The position numbers and the translations under genes were made by a program. Below the pieces are notes generated by a model, which saw nothing but the letters and a program-made list of their open reading frames with translations, was not told where the DNA came from and searched no databases. Source: Kitasatospora phosalacinea (lineage in GTDB: Bacteria; Actinomycetota; Actinomycetes; Streptomycetales; Streptomycetaceae). Taken from it: 64,000 nt of DNA. The first letter of the stretch is position 1. Each line of letters begins with the position of its first letter. Below, piece by piece: positions 25,381 through 33,884 of the stretch. The stretch is from positions 62,001 to 126,000 of the forward strand of contig NZ_JNWZ01000002.1 in the NCBI RefSeq assembly GCF_000716545.1, in the 5' to 3' direction.

Positions 25381-26490
25381 CTAGGCCATTGTGCCCGCTC
25401 GTCCCGGTGCGGAGGACTGCCACAGGCAACCGCAGTCCGGGTGGCTGCGCAGCCGCAGCCGCCGCACCATGCCGTCGGCGGCGGACAGCTCGCACCAGCC
25501 GTCCACGCTCGGCGGCGGTGACCCGTCCAGGTACAGCTGGACGTGCAGCGCGGCGAGCCCCGCGACGGCGGCGGCCACCGCGCCGTCGCAGGCCGGCTGG
25601 CGGGCCCGGCCCGGGCCCCCGTCGATCAGCTGGGCCAGCAGCCGCGGCCAGGCCTCGTCCTCGTCCCGCCGGGCCAGCGTCGCGCAGCTGCCGCAGGCGG
25701 ACGCGCCGGGGACGACCAACGGGCCGACCACGCCGAGGTGTTCGAGCACCCCGGTGTACAGGTGCGGGATGCCGGCCCGCATCAGCTCCTGGGCGTCGAC
25801 GGCGGCCCCGGTGTACGCGGCGGAGCCGTCCCTCGGGGCGAGCACCACCAGGGTGGGCGGTGGGGGAGCGGCGGGCGGGCGCCGGTAGCGCTCGCCGACC
25901 GGGGCGCCGGCGGCGCGGTGGACCAGCTCGCGGGCGGCGGTGGTGCGCAGCCGCCCGATGTCGCCCGGTGGCAGGCCGCCGGGCGCGCAGTCCCGGGCGG
26001 TGACCCGGCCGCGGTCCAGCACCGCGACCTCGCCGATCCCGCCGGCCGCCAGCGCGGCCCCGACGGCGGCCCCGATCCGCCCGGCCCCGCGCACCTCGAC
26101 CCGGGCCCCAGCCCGCCCCCGCAGCACGGCCGCCGCCTCGCCCGGCGCCGGGTGCACCAGGGAGAGCGAGGCCAGGTCGGGGCCCAGCAACTCGCGCCGG
26201 GCGGGCGGGTACAGCTCCAGTACGTCCCGCAGGGCCTGGGCGTCGTCCAGCAGTTCGCTGCTGCCGAGCGAGTCGAGCACCGCCCGGCAGTACTCGGCGC
26301 TCAGCCCGAGCTTCTGCCCGGCGGCGATCACCGCGGGGCCGTCCCGACTGCCGTCGACCAGCTCCAGGAAGCCGGCCAGCCTGCGGTCGACGCCCTCGAT
26401 CACCCGGGCGTGCCGTCGCACGGTGCCGAACTGCAGGGTCTGCTTCTCCCGCCAGAGCCGGGACAGGGCGGGCTTGATCACTGGGCGCAT
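25381..26490 (-). CDS. ThiF/E1-like adenylyltransferase-fold protein
   Basis: 369 residues. A Rossmann nucleotide-binding motif GAGRIGAAVGAALAAGGIGE (about residues 139-158) is followed by VAVLDRGRVTARD, as in ThiF/MoeB/E1 enzymes. A CGSC pair near residue 266 and a terminal CGC could bind zinc. The N-terminal 130 residues resemble a winged-helix or docking domain of unknown role. GGGAGGT lies before ATG 26490. No ubiquitin-like (ThiS/MoaD) partner is adjacent, so the activated substrate is unknown. It is divergent from the M48-like peptidase. Confidence 0.75.
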   Translation of the reverse strand: MRPVIKPALSRLWREKQTLQFGTVRRHARVIEGVDRRLAGFLELVDGSRDGPAVIAAGQKLGLSAEYCRAVLDSLGSSELLDDAQALRDVLELYPPARRELLGPDLASLSLVHPAPGEAAAVLRGRAGARVEVRGAGRIGAAVGAALAAGGIGEVAVLDRGRVTARDCAPGGLPPGDIGRLRTTAARELVHRAAGAPVGERYRRPPAAPPPPTLVVLAPRDGSAAYTGAAVDAQELMRAGIPHLYTGVLEHLGVVGPLVVPGASACGSCATLARRDEDEAWPRLLAQLIDGGPGRARQPACDGAVAAAVAGLAALHVQLYLDGSPPPSVDGWCELSAADGMVRRLRLRSHPDCGCLWQSSAPGRAGTMA

Positions 26491-26575
26491 GCGGGTACCT
26501 CCCACGGTCGGGATCCCGGCGTCGGGATCGCTGGTGACCGCAGCTTGCCCGCCCCTCCCGGCGGGCGGAAATCCG

Positions 26576-26631
26576 TTGTCCACAGCCCCGGTAGGACGAT
26601 CTGCTCATCACTGTGCACAGCCTGTGGACAA
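26576..26631. promoter_or_regulatory. Pair of inverted DnaA boxes in a divergent promoter region
   Basis: TTGTCCACA at 26576-26584 and its exact inverse TGTGGACAA at 26623-26631 lie 38 nt apart. The match extends to 11 bp (GTTGTCCACAG with CTGTGGACAAC), and a TGTGCACAG lies between. Both are exact Streptomyces DnaA-box consensus sequences. Confidence 0.6.
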
Positions 26632-26708
26632 CGCGCCCGGGTGGTCCCCGGTGCCGCGCGGCCACGGTGCCGGACTTCTGTCACGGGGACGGGGTAACGT
26701 CCTGTGCC

Positions 26709-27440
26709 ATGGCAGCCGAACGGGACTCCCTCCGGTCGGCGTCGCGTCGGCGTGCCCGGGCAGCCTCCGGACCGGCGGTCGCGGCGCCGGGTGCGCACGC
26801 CAGCGCCGGAGCCGGCCGTGAGTACACATCCGACCGCGAGCACGCGCCCGACCCGCGCCGCACCCCCGACCCGAACCGCGCGTCCGACCGCGTCGGCGCC
26901 GACCGGGCGGGCATCGACCGCAGCAAGGTCGAGGTGCGCCGCAGCGCCCGCCGCAGCCGCACCGTCTCCGCCTACCGCGAGGGCGACCGCACCGTGGTGC
27001 TGATCCCGGCCCGGATGTCGCACGCCGAGGAGCAGCGCTGGGTGGCGCAGATGCTCGACAAGCTGGCCGCGCAGGAGAGCCGCCGGATGCTCGGCGACGA
27101 GGCGCTGCAGTCCCGCGCCCGCGAGCTCTCGCTGCTCTACCTGGACGGCCGCGCCGTCCCCGAGCAGGTCCGCTGGGTGACCAACCAGAACTCCCGCTGG
27201 GGCTCCTGCACCCCCAGCGAGCGCACCATCCGGCTCTCCCACCGCCTGCAGGGCATGCCCGAGTACGTGGTCGACTACGTCCTGCTGCACGAGCTCGCGC
27301 ACCTGCTCGTCCCCGACCACGGCCCCCGGTTCTGGGCCCTGCTGGAGGCCTACCCGCGCACCGAGCGGGCCCGCGGCTACCTGGAGGGCGTCGCCTCCGC
27401 CGCCCGGCTCCCGCACATCCCGCCCGCCCGCCTCACCTGA
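26709..27440 (+). CDS. YgjP/SprT-like zinc metallopeptidase (M48-type)
   Basis: 243 residues. The catalytic zinc site is LLHELAHLL with a third His in VPDHGPRFW (about residues 194-215). Upstream WVTNQNSRWGSCTP is the family signature (YgjP/DUF45). The first 70 residues are low-complexity, Arg/Ala/Pro-rich and probably disordered. ATG 26709 has no Shine-Dalgarno; TAACGT (26695-26700) lies 8 nt upstream, suggesting a leaderless mRNA. The substrate is unknown. Two inverted DnaA boxes lie in its upstream region. Confidence 0.85.
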   Translation: MAAERDSLRSASRRRARAASGPAVAAPGAHASAGAGREYTSDREHAPDPRRTPDPNRASDRVGADRAGIDRSKVEVRRSARRSRTVSAYREGDRTVVLIPARMSHAEEQRWVAQMLDKLAAQESRRMLGDEALQSRARELSLLYLDGRAVPEQVRWVTNQNSRWGSCTPSERTIRLSHRLQGMPEYVVDYVLLHELAHLLVPDHGPRFWALLEAYPRTERARGYLEGVASAARLPHIPPARLT

Positions 27441-27483
27441 CGCGACCCGGCCGGAACGCCCGGGAACGCCCGGGGAACGCACC

Positions 27484-27521
27484 GGACCCCGGCCGCTCCC
27501 CGCAGGGGGACGACCGGGGCC
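27484..27521. terminator. Imperfect stem-loop between convergent genes
   Basis: An 18-nt arm starting GGACCCCGG pairs imperfectly (three mismatches) with a GGGGGACG...GGGGCCC arm across a short loop. It is preceded by two GGAACGCCCG units (27453-27472). It is placed to stop transcription from both sides. Confidence 0.45.
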
Positions 27522-27535
27522 CGGCGGCGGAACGG

Positions 27536-28099
27536 TCAGACCAGCGTGCGGGCCCGCGCCACCAGGTCGCGCACCGAGCGGTCGGTGTCGGCCGGCAACC
27601 CGTCCCAGTCGAACCAGCGCAGGTCCAGCGACTCCTCGCTGATCAGCTCGCGCGCGCCGGCCGGGGCCAGCGCCACGTACTGCACGTCCAGGTGGGTGTT
27701 CTCCGGCCGGTCCTTGCCGGCGCAGCGCACCTGGTGCCGGTCCAGCTTCACGGGCGCGGTGCGGCCGTCGACGGCGAGCAGCGCCAGGTCCGCGATGCCG
27801 GATTCCTCGACCGCCTCGCGCAGCGCCGCCGAGGCGAGCGTCTCGTCGCCGGGCTCGCAGTGGCCGCCCATCTGCAGCCACCGCCCGACCTTCGGGTGCA
27901 GGGTGAGCAGCACCCGCCCGCCCGCCGGGTCGACCACCAGCGCGCTGGCGGTGATGTGCCCGGGCAGGCAGGCCCGCCACATGCCGTCGGGACGTTCGGC
28001 GAGGTGGGCCAGGTAGTCGCGGCGCAGCTCGTGCTGGCCGTCCCCGTCGGGCGCCCAGTCGGTCAGGGCGCGGACGGCGTCCGCGTGCAGCGAGGTCAC
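27536..28099 (-). CDS. NUDIX hydrolase
   Basis: 187 residues. NUDIX box: GGHCEPGDETLASAALREAV, then EESG (about residues 84-107). Upstream LLTLHPKVGRWLQMGGH is the usual lead-in. It hydrolyses a nucleoside-diphosphate-linked substrate that is not identifiable here. GTG 28099 overlaps the stop of the upstream gene (GTGA), so the two are translationally coupled. Confidence 0.88.
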   Translation of the reverse strand: MTSLHADAVRALTDWAPDGDGQHELRRDYLAHLAERPDGMWRACLPGHITASALVVDPAGGRVLLTLHPKVGRWLQMGGHCEPGDETLASAALREAVEESGIADLALLAVDGRTAPVKLDRHQVRCAGKDRPENTHLDVQYVALAPAGARELISEESLDLRWFDWDGLPADTDRSVRDLVARARTLV

Positions 28100-29763
28100 T
28101 TGGCGGTGCCCTCCGGCCCCTGCTCGGGCCCCTGCTCGCCGCCCTTGCCGTCGCCGCCCTTGCCGTCCTCCTCGGACCCGGACTCGGACTCGGCGCCGGA
28201 CCCGTCGGGCGAACCAGACGCGTCGGGCGCGTCGGACGACTCGGGCGCGTCGGACGACTCGGCGGCCTCCGGAGAAGCGCCGCCGTCCTTGCTCAGGTCC
28301 GCCTTCGCGCCGCCGGCGCCCCCGGCCGTCCCGCCCCCGCCGCCGCCGGCCGCCTCGCCCAGCAGCTTGTCGAGCGCGTCGAAGTCGAAGCCGCCCTCGG
28401 CCACCGCCGCGGTGTCCCGGTGCACGAAGCCGTCCGGGTCGTCCAGGTCGGCGGCGGTGGGCAGCATGTCGGGGTGGCTCCACAGCGCGTCCCGGCCCTC
28501 GACGCCGCGGGCGTCGGCGAGCGAGGCCCACAGCCGGGAGGCGTCGCGCAGGCGGCGCGGGCGCAGTTCGAGGCCGACCAGGGTGGCGAAGGTCTGCTCG
28601 GCGGGGCCGCCGGAGGCGCGGCGGCGGCGGAGCGTCTCGCGCAGCGCGGCGGCGTGCGGCAGGTGCGGCGCGGCGGCGGTGTGCACCACGGCGTCGACCC
28701 AGCCCTCGACCAGGGCGAGCGCGGTCTCCAGCCGGGCCAGCGCGGCCTTCTGCTCGGGGGTGTCCTCGGGCTGCAGCAGGCCGCCGGCCAGCGCCTCCTG
28801 CAGGGCCTCGGGGTTGGCCGGGTCGAGCTGGCCGACCAGTTCCTCCATCCGCGAGGTGTCGACCTTGATGCCGCGCGCGTACGCCTCGACCGCGCCGAAC
28901 AGGTGCGCCCGCAGCCACGGCACGTGCGCGAACAGGCGCTGGTGGGCGGCCTCGCGCAGGGCCAGGTAGAGCCGGACCTCCTCGGCGGGCACGTTCAGGC
29001 CCTCGCCGAACTCGGCGATGTTCTGCGGCAGCAGCGCGGCCTTCCCGGCGGGGGCGAGCGGCAGGCCGACGTCGGTGGAGCCGAGCACCTCGGCGGCCAG
29101 CGCGCCGAGCGCCTGCCCGATCTGGGTGCCGAACATGGCGCCGCCCATCGAGCGCATCATGCCCATCAGCGGCCCGGCCATCGCCTGCATCTCCTCGGGC
29201 AGCACGCCGCCCATGGCGTTGCCGACCCGCTCGGCGAGCGGGTCGACCAGGTCCTTCCAGACCGGCAGGGTGGCCTCGATCCACTCGGCGCGGCTCCAGG
29301 CCACCGCCGCGGAGGAGGTGGACGGGAACTCGGTGGCGGAGTCCAGCCACAGGTCGGCCAGCCGGACGGCCTCGGTGACGGCGGTGCGCTCGGCCGCGCC
29401 GACCGAGCGGTCCTTGGTCTTCCCCTCGGGCTGCTCGGCGACCACGGTCTGCCGGGCGATGTTCTTGGCCAGGTCCCAGTTCACCGGGCCGCCCTCGAAC
29501 GAGAGCATCTGTCCGAGCTGCTGGAACGCCGCGCCGAGGTCGTTGGGGTTGAAGCCGCCCATCATCGCGGCGAACGGGTTGTCCCCGCCCTGCCCGCCGC
29601 CGGGGCCGCCCATGCCGAAGAGCGCCCCGAAGGGGTTTCCGGTGCCGAAGCCGAACGGCGACTGCGGGGTCGAGTCGCCCTGCTCGCCGTCCTTCTTGCC
29701 CTTGTTCTCGCCGTCCTCGGGCTCCTCGGGGGGAACGCCGAATCCGAAGGGGAGGTCGCTCAC
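28096..29763 (-). CDS. Zinc-dependent metalloprotease-like protein (DUF2342)
   Basis: 555 residues. The N-terminus is Gly/Phe-rich (PFGFG, GGPGGGQGG, GGFNP), followed by a helical DUF2342 domain, a family also annotated as an F420-associated hydrolase or zinc metallopeptidase. LREAAHQRLFAHVPWL (about residues 280-295) is the family zinc-site region. The C-terminal 100 residues are a low-complexity Gly/Ser/Asp/Glu tail and probably unstructured. Peptidase activity is inferred from the family. Start ATG 29763; coupled to the NUDIX gene. Confidence 0.82.
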   Translation of the reverse strand: MSDLPFGFGVPPEEPEDGENKGKKDGEQGDSTPQSPFGFGTGNPFGALFGMGGPGGGQGGDNPFAAMMGGFNPNDLGAAFQQLGQMLSFEGGPVNWDLAKNIARQTVVAEQPEGKTKDRSVGAAERTAVTEAVRLADLWLDSATEFPSTSSAAVAWSRAEWIEATLPVWKDLVDPLAERVGNAMGGVLPEEMQAMAGPLMGMMRSMGGAMFGTQIGQALGALAAEVLGSTDVGLPLAPAGKAALLPQNIAEFGEGLNVPAEEVRLYLALREAAHQRLFAHVPWLRAHLFGAVEAYARGIKVDTSRMEELVGQLDPANPEALQEALAGGLLQPEDTPEQKAALARLETALALVEGWVDAVVHTAAAPHLPHAAALRETLRRRRASGGPAEQTFATLVGLELRPRRLRDASRLWASLADARGVEGRDALWSHPDMLPTAADLDDPDGFVHRDTAAVAEGGFDFDALDKLLGEAAGGGGGGTAGGAGGAKADLSKDGGASPEAAESSDAPESSDAPDASGSPDGSGAESESGSEEDGKGGDGKGGEQGPEQGPEGTAK

Positions 29764-29908
29764 GGGGGTCCTCGATCTGATCGGCCGTCACGCGGGTGGT
29801 GTGGCGGGAAAGTCTGCCGCCCGGGGGCTCCGAGCGGTTTCAATGGTCTCGCGGCGACCGCGCCGGGTGCACCGCCGGGGCCGAGCCTCGGGCAGGATGG
29901 TCAAGTGC

Positions 29909-29936
29909 GTGACACTCGTACGTCCGCACTTAAGCT
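29909..29936 (+). promoter_or_regulatory. Promoter of the SDR gene
   Basis: GTGACA (-35, 29909-29914), a 16-nt spacer, then TAAGCT (-10, 29931-29936). The predicted start is about 12 nt before GTG 29955, leaving room for GGAGGATGG. It lies in a 191-bp divergent region. Confidence 0.5.
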
Positions 29937-29954
29937 AACCGTGGAGGATGGCCG

Positions 29955-31103
29955 GTGAGTTCCCCGCCTTCGGACGTTCGCTCTGGGCTGACCGAGGGCG
30001 AGGGCGTGCCGACCGACGCCGTTTCGCCGGTTCCAGCCTACGGCGGCAAGCCGCTGACCGTGGCGGTCACCGGCGCGGCGGGCGTGCTCGGTGAGCGTGT
30101 CGCGCGTCGGCTGGTCGACTCCCCGCACGTGCGCCGGGTGCTGGCGGTGGACGAGCGGCGCGGCGACGTCCCGGGCGTGCAGTGGCGGGTGCTGGACGTG
30201 CGCGACCCGGCGGTGGCCGAGCGGCTGGTCGGCGTCGACGTGGTGGTCCACCTGGCGATGGACCTCGGCATGGAGTCCGACCCGCGCACCCGCAGCGCGT
30301 ACAACGTGCGCGGCGCGCAGACGGTGGTGACCGCCGCCGCGGCCGCCGGGGTGCACCGGGTGGTGCTGTGCTCCTCCGCGATGGTCTACGGCGCGCTGCC
30401 CGACAATGACGTCCCGCTGGCCGAGGACTCCGAGCTGCGGGCCACCGAGGAGGCCTCGCTGGTCGGCGACCTGCTGGAGATCGAGCGCCTCGCCCGGCGC
30501 GCCCCGCGCGCCCACCCCGGGCTGCAGATCACCGTGCTGCGACCGGCCGTGGTGGTGGGGCCCGGCATCGACACCGTGCTGACCAGGCACTTCGAGGCGC
30601 CGCGGCTGCTGGTGGTGGCGGGCTCCCGCCCGTGCTGGCAGTTCTGCCACCTGGACGACCTGGCCTCGGCGCTGGAGTACGCGGCGCTGGGCCTGGTGGA
30701 GGGCGAGGTGACGGTCGGCTGCGACGGCTGGCTGGAGCAGGAGGACGTGGAGGAGCTGTCCGGGATCCGCCGGATGGAACTGCCCGCCTCGCTGGCCCTG
30801 GGCACCGCGGCCCGGCTGCACCGGCTCGGCCTGACCCCGGCCCCGGCCGGGGACCTGGCCTACACGATGTACCCGTGGGTGGTGTCCGGCAGCCGGCTGC
30901 ACGAGGCGGGCTGGCGGCCGCGGCACACCAACGAGGAGGTGCTGGCCGAGCTGCTCGCCCAGGTGTCGGGCAAGCACGCGGTGGCCGGCCGCCGGCTCGG
31001 CGGCAAGGAGGCCGCCACCAGCCTGGGCGCGGCCGGGGCGACGGTCGCGCTGATCGGCACCGCCGCGCTGGTGCGCCGGGCCCGCAAGCACCGCCGGATC
31101 TGA
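29955..31103 (+). CDS. SDR-family NAD(P)-dependent epimerase/oxidoreductase
   Basis: 382 residues of an extended SDR. The Rossmann motif VTGAAGVLGERVARRL is at about 36-51, VVVHLAMDLG at about 94-103, and YNVRGAQTVVTAA at about 115. The active-site region is CSSAMVYG, with the YxxxK lysine not obvious, so catalysis may be atypical. A C-terminal hydrophobic segment (about residues 350-372) with a basic end suggests membrane association. GTG 29955 lies behind GGAGGATGG. Confidence 0.85.
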   Translation: MSSPPSDVRSGLTEGEGVPTDAVSPVPAYGGKPLTVAVTGAAGVLGERVARRLVDSPHVRRVLAVDERRGDVPGVQWRVLDVRDPAVAERLVGVDVVVHLAMDLGMESDPRTRSAYNVRGAQTVVTAAAAAGVHRVVLCSSAMVYGALPDNDVPLAEDSELRATEEASLVGDLLEIERLARRAPRAHPGLQITVLRPAVVVGPGIDTVLTRHFEAPRLLVVAGSRPCWQFCHLDDLASALEYAALGLVEGEVTVGCDGWLEQEDVEELSGIRRMELPASLALGTAARLHRLGLTPAPAGDLAYTMYPWVVSGSRLHEAGWRPRHTNEEVLAELLAQVSGKHAVAGRRLGGKEAATSLGAAGATVALIGTAALVRRARKHRRI

Positions 31104-31109
31104 CCGCCC

Positions 31110-31151
31110 GACTTTCGCATCGCGGAATTACCTCATCGTGATACGAAAGTC
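31110..31151. repeat. Long imperfect inverted repeat before moaE
   Basis: 15-nt arms (31110-31124, starting GACTTTCGCATC, and 31137-31151, ending ACGAAAGTC) pair at 14 of 15 positions including one G-U, around a 12-nt AT-rich loop. It directly follows the SDR gene. It may be a terminator or an operator for moaE; nothing in the sequence decides. Confidence 0.6.
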
Positions 31152-31190
31152 CTTGCGGTCCGTCCGCGGGGATGCGGAATGATGGTGGCC

Positions 31191-31631
31191 ATGTCCGAGA
31201 ACCACGACCCGATCCGCCTGCTCGCCGTCCGCGAGACCCCGCTCTCGCTGGACGAGGTCCACGCCGCGGTCGGCGACGACGCGGCCGGCGGCACCACCCT
31301 GTTCGTCGGCACGGTGCGCGACCACGACGGCGGCAAGCCGGTCGCCGCGCTGGAGTACAGCGCGCACCCGACCGCGCCGCGCGAGCTGCGCCGGATCGCC
31401 GAGAAGGTCTGCGCGGACTTCCCGGTCCGGGCGCTGGCCGCGGTGCACCGCACCGGCCGGCTGGAGATCGGCGACGTCGCGGTGATCGTCGCGGTGTCCT
31501 GCCCGCACCGCGGCGAGGCGTTCGCGGCCTCCCGGCGGCTGATCGACGACCTCAAGCACGAGGTGCCGATCTGGAAGCACCAGGTCTTCGCCGACGGCGA
31601 GGAGGAGTGGGTCGGCGCGGGGTCCTGCTGA
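31191..31631 (+). CDS. moaE: Molybdopterin synthase catalytic subunit MoaE
   Basis: 146 residues. MoaE converts precursor Z to molybdopterin using thiocarboxylated MoaD. Visible motifs: LFVGTVRDHDGG (about residues 37-48), YSAHPTA, HRTGRLEIGD, CPHRGEAF, and the catalytic Lys region LKHEVPIWKHQVF (about 119-131). No MoaD gene is adjacent. ATG 31191 is favoured, with AATGAT 7 nt upstream as a possible -10 and TTGCGG as -35; in-frame ATGs at 31179 and 31182 are alternatives. Confidence 0.9.
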   Translation: MSENHDPIRLLAVRETPLSLDEVHAAVGDDAAGGTTLFVGTVRDHDGGKPVAALEYSAHPTAPRELRRIAEKVCADFPVRALAAVHRTGRLEIGDVAVIVAVSCPHRGEAFAASRRLIDDLKHEVPIWKHQVFADGEEEWVGAGSC

Positions 31632-31802
31632 GCCCCCGGTACCGGCTGCGGAACCGCCCCCGGACGGGGTCCGTTCCCGTTCGGCGGTACCCCCGGCGGT
31701 GGAGACCGGGCCCCGGCCCGTAACCCGGATGCCGCCCGCGCCGTTCCCCTGGCAGGCGGCTAATCTGCTGATACGCACGACGAGCCTGTGGGGAGTTCGA
31801 AA

Positions 31803-31970
31803 ATGGCTGTGCTCGCCTGGTTGAGTATTCCCGTGGTGGCCGGTGTGCTGGCCACGGTGTGGGCCACCTGGGCGGCCCGTCCGCCCCGTGCGATGACCGA
31901 TCCGAGCTCGCTCGCCGAGCACGAACGGTTCCGCGCCGCGATGGAGCGCAGTACCGGCGCCCGGGACTGA
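31803..31970 (+). CDS. Small single-pass membrane protein
   Basis: 55 residues: one N-terminal hydrophobic helix (residues 2-27) and a short charged tail (about residues 36-55). GGGGAG lies 7 nt before ATG 31803, and TAATCT (31761-31766) is a plausible -10. No named family. It lies just before the PDZ-protease gene, and composition and signals look genuine. Confidence 0.65.
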   Translation: MAVLAWLSIPVVAGVLATVWATWAARPPRAMTDPSSLAEHERFRAAMERSTGARD

Positions 31971-32047
31971 CGGCCCCCGCCCCGATCGGCGGTGCGGGGC
32001 CCGGACCGGAGCTACATCGGGCCCCGCACTTCCCGTACTGTCGTGCC

Positions 32048-33130
32048 ATGCCACGCCGATCGGCGACGATGCTCGCCGCCACCCTGCTGCTGATAGGCCT
32101 GCTCTGCGCTTCGGTCCTGTTCAAGGTGCCGTTCACCGAGATGAGCCCGGGGCCGACGTACAACACCCTCGGCGTGCAGGAGAAGACGGGCACCCCGGTG
32201 ATCACCATCACCGGCCACGAGACCTACCCGACCAGCGGCCACCTCAACATGACCACGGTCCAGGTCACCGGGGCGAACTACCAGCCCAGCCTGGTCTCGG
32301 CGATCGTCGGCTGGGTCCGGGACGACGTGCTGGTCGTCCCGCACGACAACGTCTACCCGCAGGGCCAGACCGACCAGGAGGCCCAGCAGGAGAACGCCGA
32401 GCAGTTCGCCTCCTCCGAGGACAGCGCCAAGACCGCGGCCCTCAAGCAGCTGGACATCCCGGTCGGCACCGAGGTCGTCGTCGCCGCGGTGGCCGCCGGC
32501 GGGCCCTCCGAGGGCAGGCTGCACGCCGGCGACCAGATCGTCGCGGTGGACGGCGTCGCCATCGGCGACCGGCTCCAGGTCGCCGAGCAGGTGACCAAGC
32601 ACAAGCCGGGCGAGAGCGTGGTGTTCACCGTCGTCCCGCAGGCCAAGTCCAGTGCGACGCCGGACCCGGCGAACGAGGTCCAGGTGTCCGTGGTCACCGC
32701 CAAGTCCGACGACGACGGCCCCGAGCGGGCCGTGGTGGGCATCACGCCCAGCGTCGACCACGTCTACCCGTTCAAGATCGACATCGGCCTGCAGGACGTC
32801 GGCGGCCCCAGCGCCGGCCTGATGTTCGCCCTCGGCATCGTCGACAAGCTCACCCCCACCGACCTCACCGGCGGCAAGTTCGTGGCCGGCACCGGCACCA
32901 TCGACGACGACGGCGCGGTCGGCCCGATCGGCGGCATCCAGATGAAGCTGATCGCCGCCCGCGACAAGGGCGCCGAGTACTTCTTCACTCCCGCGGACAA
33001 CTGCGCCGAGGCAGTCAAGGGCACCCCGTCCGGCCTCACCCTGGTCAAGGTCGAGAACCTGGACGGGGCGATGAAGGCGCTGGACGGCATCCGCAGCGGC
33101 GACAAGGCGGCCCTGCCGAGCTGCAAGTAG
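32048..33130 (+). CDS. YlbL-type PDZ-Lon membrane protease
   Basis: 360 residues. An N-terminal signal-anchor (residues 7-26) is followed by a PDZ domain (about 125-215; GRLHAGDQIVAVDGV) and a Lon-type S16 protease domain. The catalytic Ser is in VGGPSAGLMFAL (about 253-264), and the Lys in IGGIQMKLIAARDKGAEYF (about 298-316). This Ser-Lys dyad protease acts at the outer membrane face. ATG 32048 has no Shine-Dalgarno, but TACTGT (32036-32041) lies 6 nt upstream (leaderless pattern). The frame back to 31859 is read-through. Confidence 0.9.
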   Translation: MPRRSATMLAATLLLIGLLCASVLFKVPFTEMSPGPTYNTLGVQEKTGTPVITITGHETYPTSGHLNMTTVQVTGANYQPSLVSAIVGWVRDDVLVVPHDNVYPQGQTDQEAQQENAEQFASSEDSAKTAALKQLDIPVGTEVVVAAVAAGGPSEGRLHAGDQIVAVDGVAIGDRLQVAEQVTKHKPGESVVFTVVPQAKSSATPDPANEVQVSVVTAKSDDDGPERAVVGITPSVDHVYPFKIDIGLQDVGGPSAGLMFALGIVDKLTPTDLTGGKFVAGTGTIDDDGAVGPIGGIQMKLIAARDKGAEYFFTPADNCAEAVKGTPSGLTLVKVENLDGAMKALDGIRSGDKAALPSCK

Positions 33131-33172
33131 CCGGGCCGGGCGGTTCCCCGGCCCCGGCCGGCCCCCGGGAGT

Positions 33173-33733
33173 TCAGGAGAAGGTCGCGAGCAGGGCGTCC
33201 GTCAGGTTGGGGACGAGCTCGGGGCCGGTGAGGACCTCGCGGGCGACGTCCTTCTCGCGCAGGCGCAGCGCGACCTCCTTGGAGCCGTCGCGCAGCACGG
33301 CCGCGGTGATCCGGACCTCCTGGCGCTGCGGGTGGGTCGCCACCCAGTCGTTGATCTCCTTCTCGGTGGCGTTCTTCGGCCGGGAGGCCTCCGCGACGGG
33401 CGGGAGCATCAGCCGCTCGACCACCAGGGCGCAGCCGACCACGCCGTCCGGCCAGGCGATGGTGCCGAGGAAGCGGTCGAGCTCGGTGCCCGGGGGGATC
33501 TCCTCCTGCTCGACCGGGGTGAGACCGGTCGGGTTGTCGTCCAGGCCGAGCTGCGAGGCGAGCCGCGGGTTGGCCTTGCGCATCTGTGCGTTGTCGACCA
33601 GGGCGAACAGTCGGGCCGGGAGGTCCCAGCCGAGGGTCGCGGCGTGCTCGTCGATCTCCAGGGCGGCCCGGGTGAGGGGGGTGGCCGCGGGGAGGCCGGC
33701 GGCGCCGGCGGTCAGGTCAGGGGAGTCGGACAT
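33173..33733 (-). CDS. PPA1309-family conserved protein
   Basis: 186 residues, no signal or membrane segment. It matches an actinobacterial conserved family of unknown function (PPA1309 type), with LFALVDNAQ, EEIPPGTELDRFLGTIAWP and a charged C-terminal RLREKDVAREVL. It is often found beside the UPF0182 and YlbL genes, as here. ATG 33733 is preceded by GAGGA; the open frame to 33862 is read-through. Confidence 0.75.
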   Translation of the reverse strand: MSDSPDLTAGAAGLPAATPLTRAALEIDEHAATLGWDLPARLFALVDNAQMRKANPRLASQLGLDDNPTGLTPVEQEEIPPGTELDRFLGTIAWPDGVVGCALVVERLMLPPVAEASRPKNATEKEINDWVATHPQRQEVRITAAVLRDGSKEVALRLREKDVAREVLTGPELVPNLTDALLATFS

Positions 33734-33884
33734 GGGGTCATCCTCACACGTCCCGGGGGGCCGTCTCCAACTCCGACGCAGTCTCCGGGAACTCAGGTAA
33801 AGACTGATTAAGTTGCATGGGAGATTGCTGTCCGCCGTCGGCGCGGCAGCACCTACTCGCAACGACGACAGCTGAGGTGGCGCC

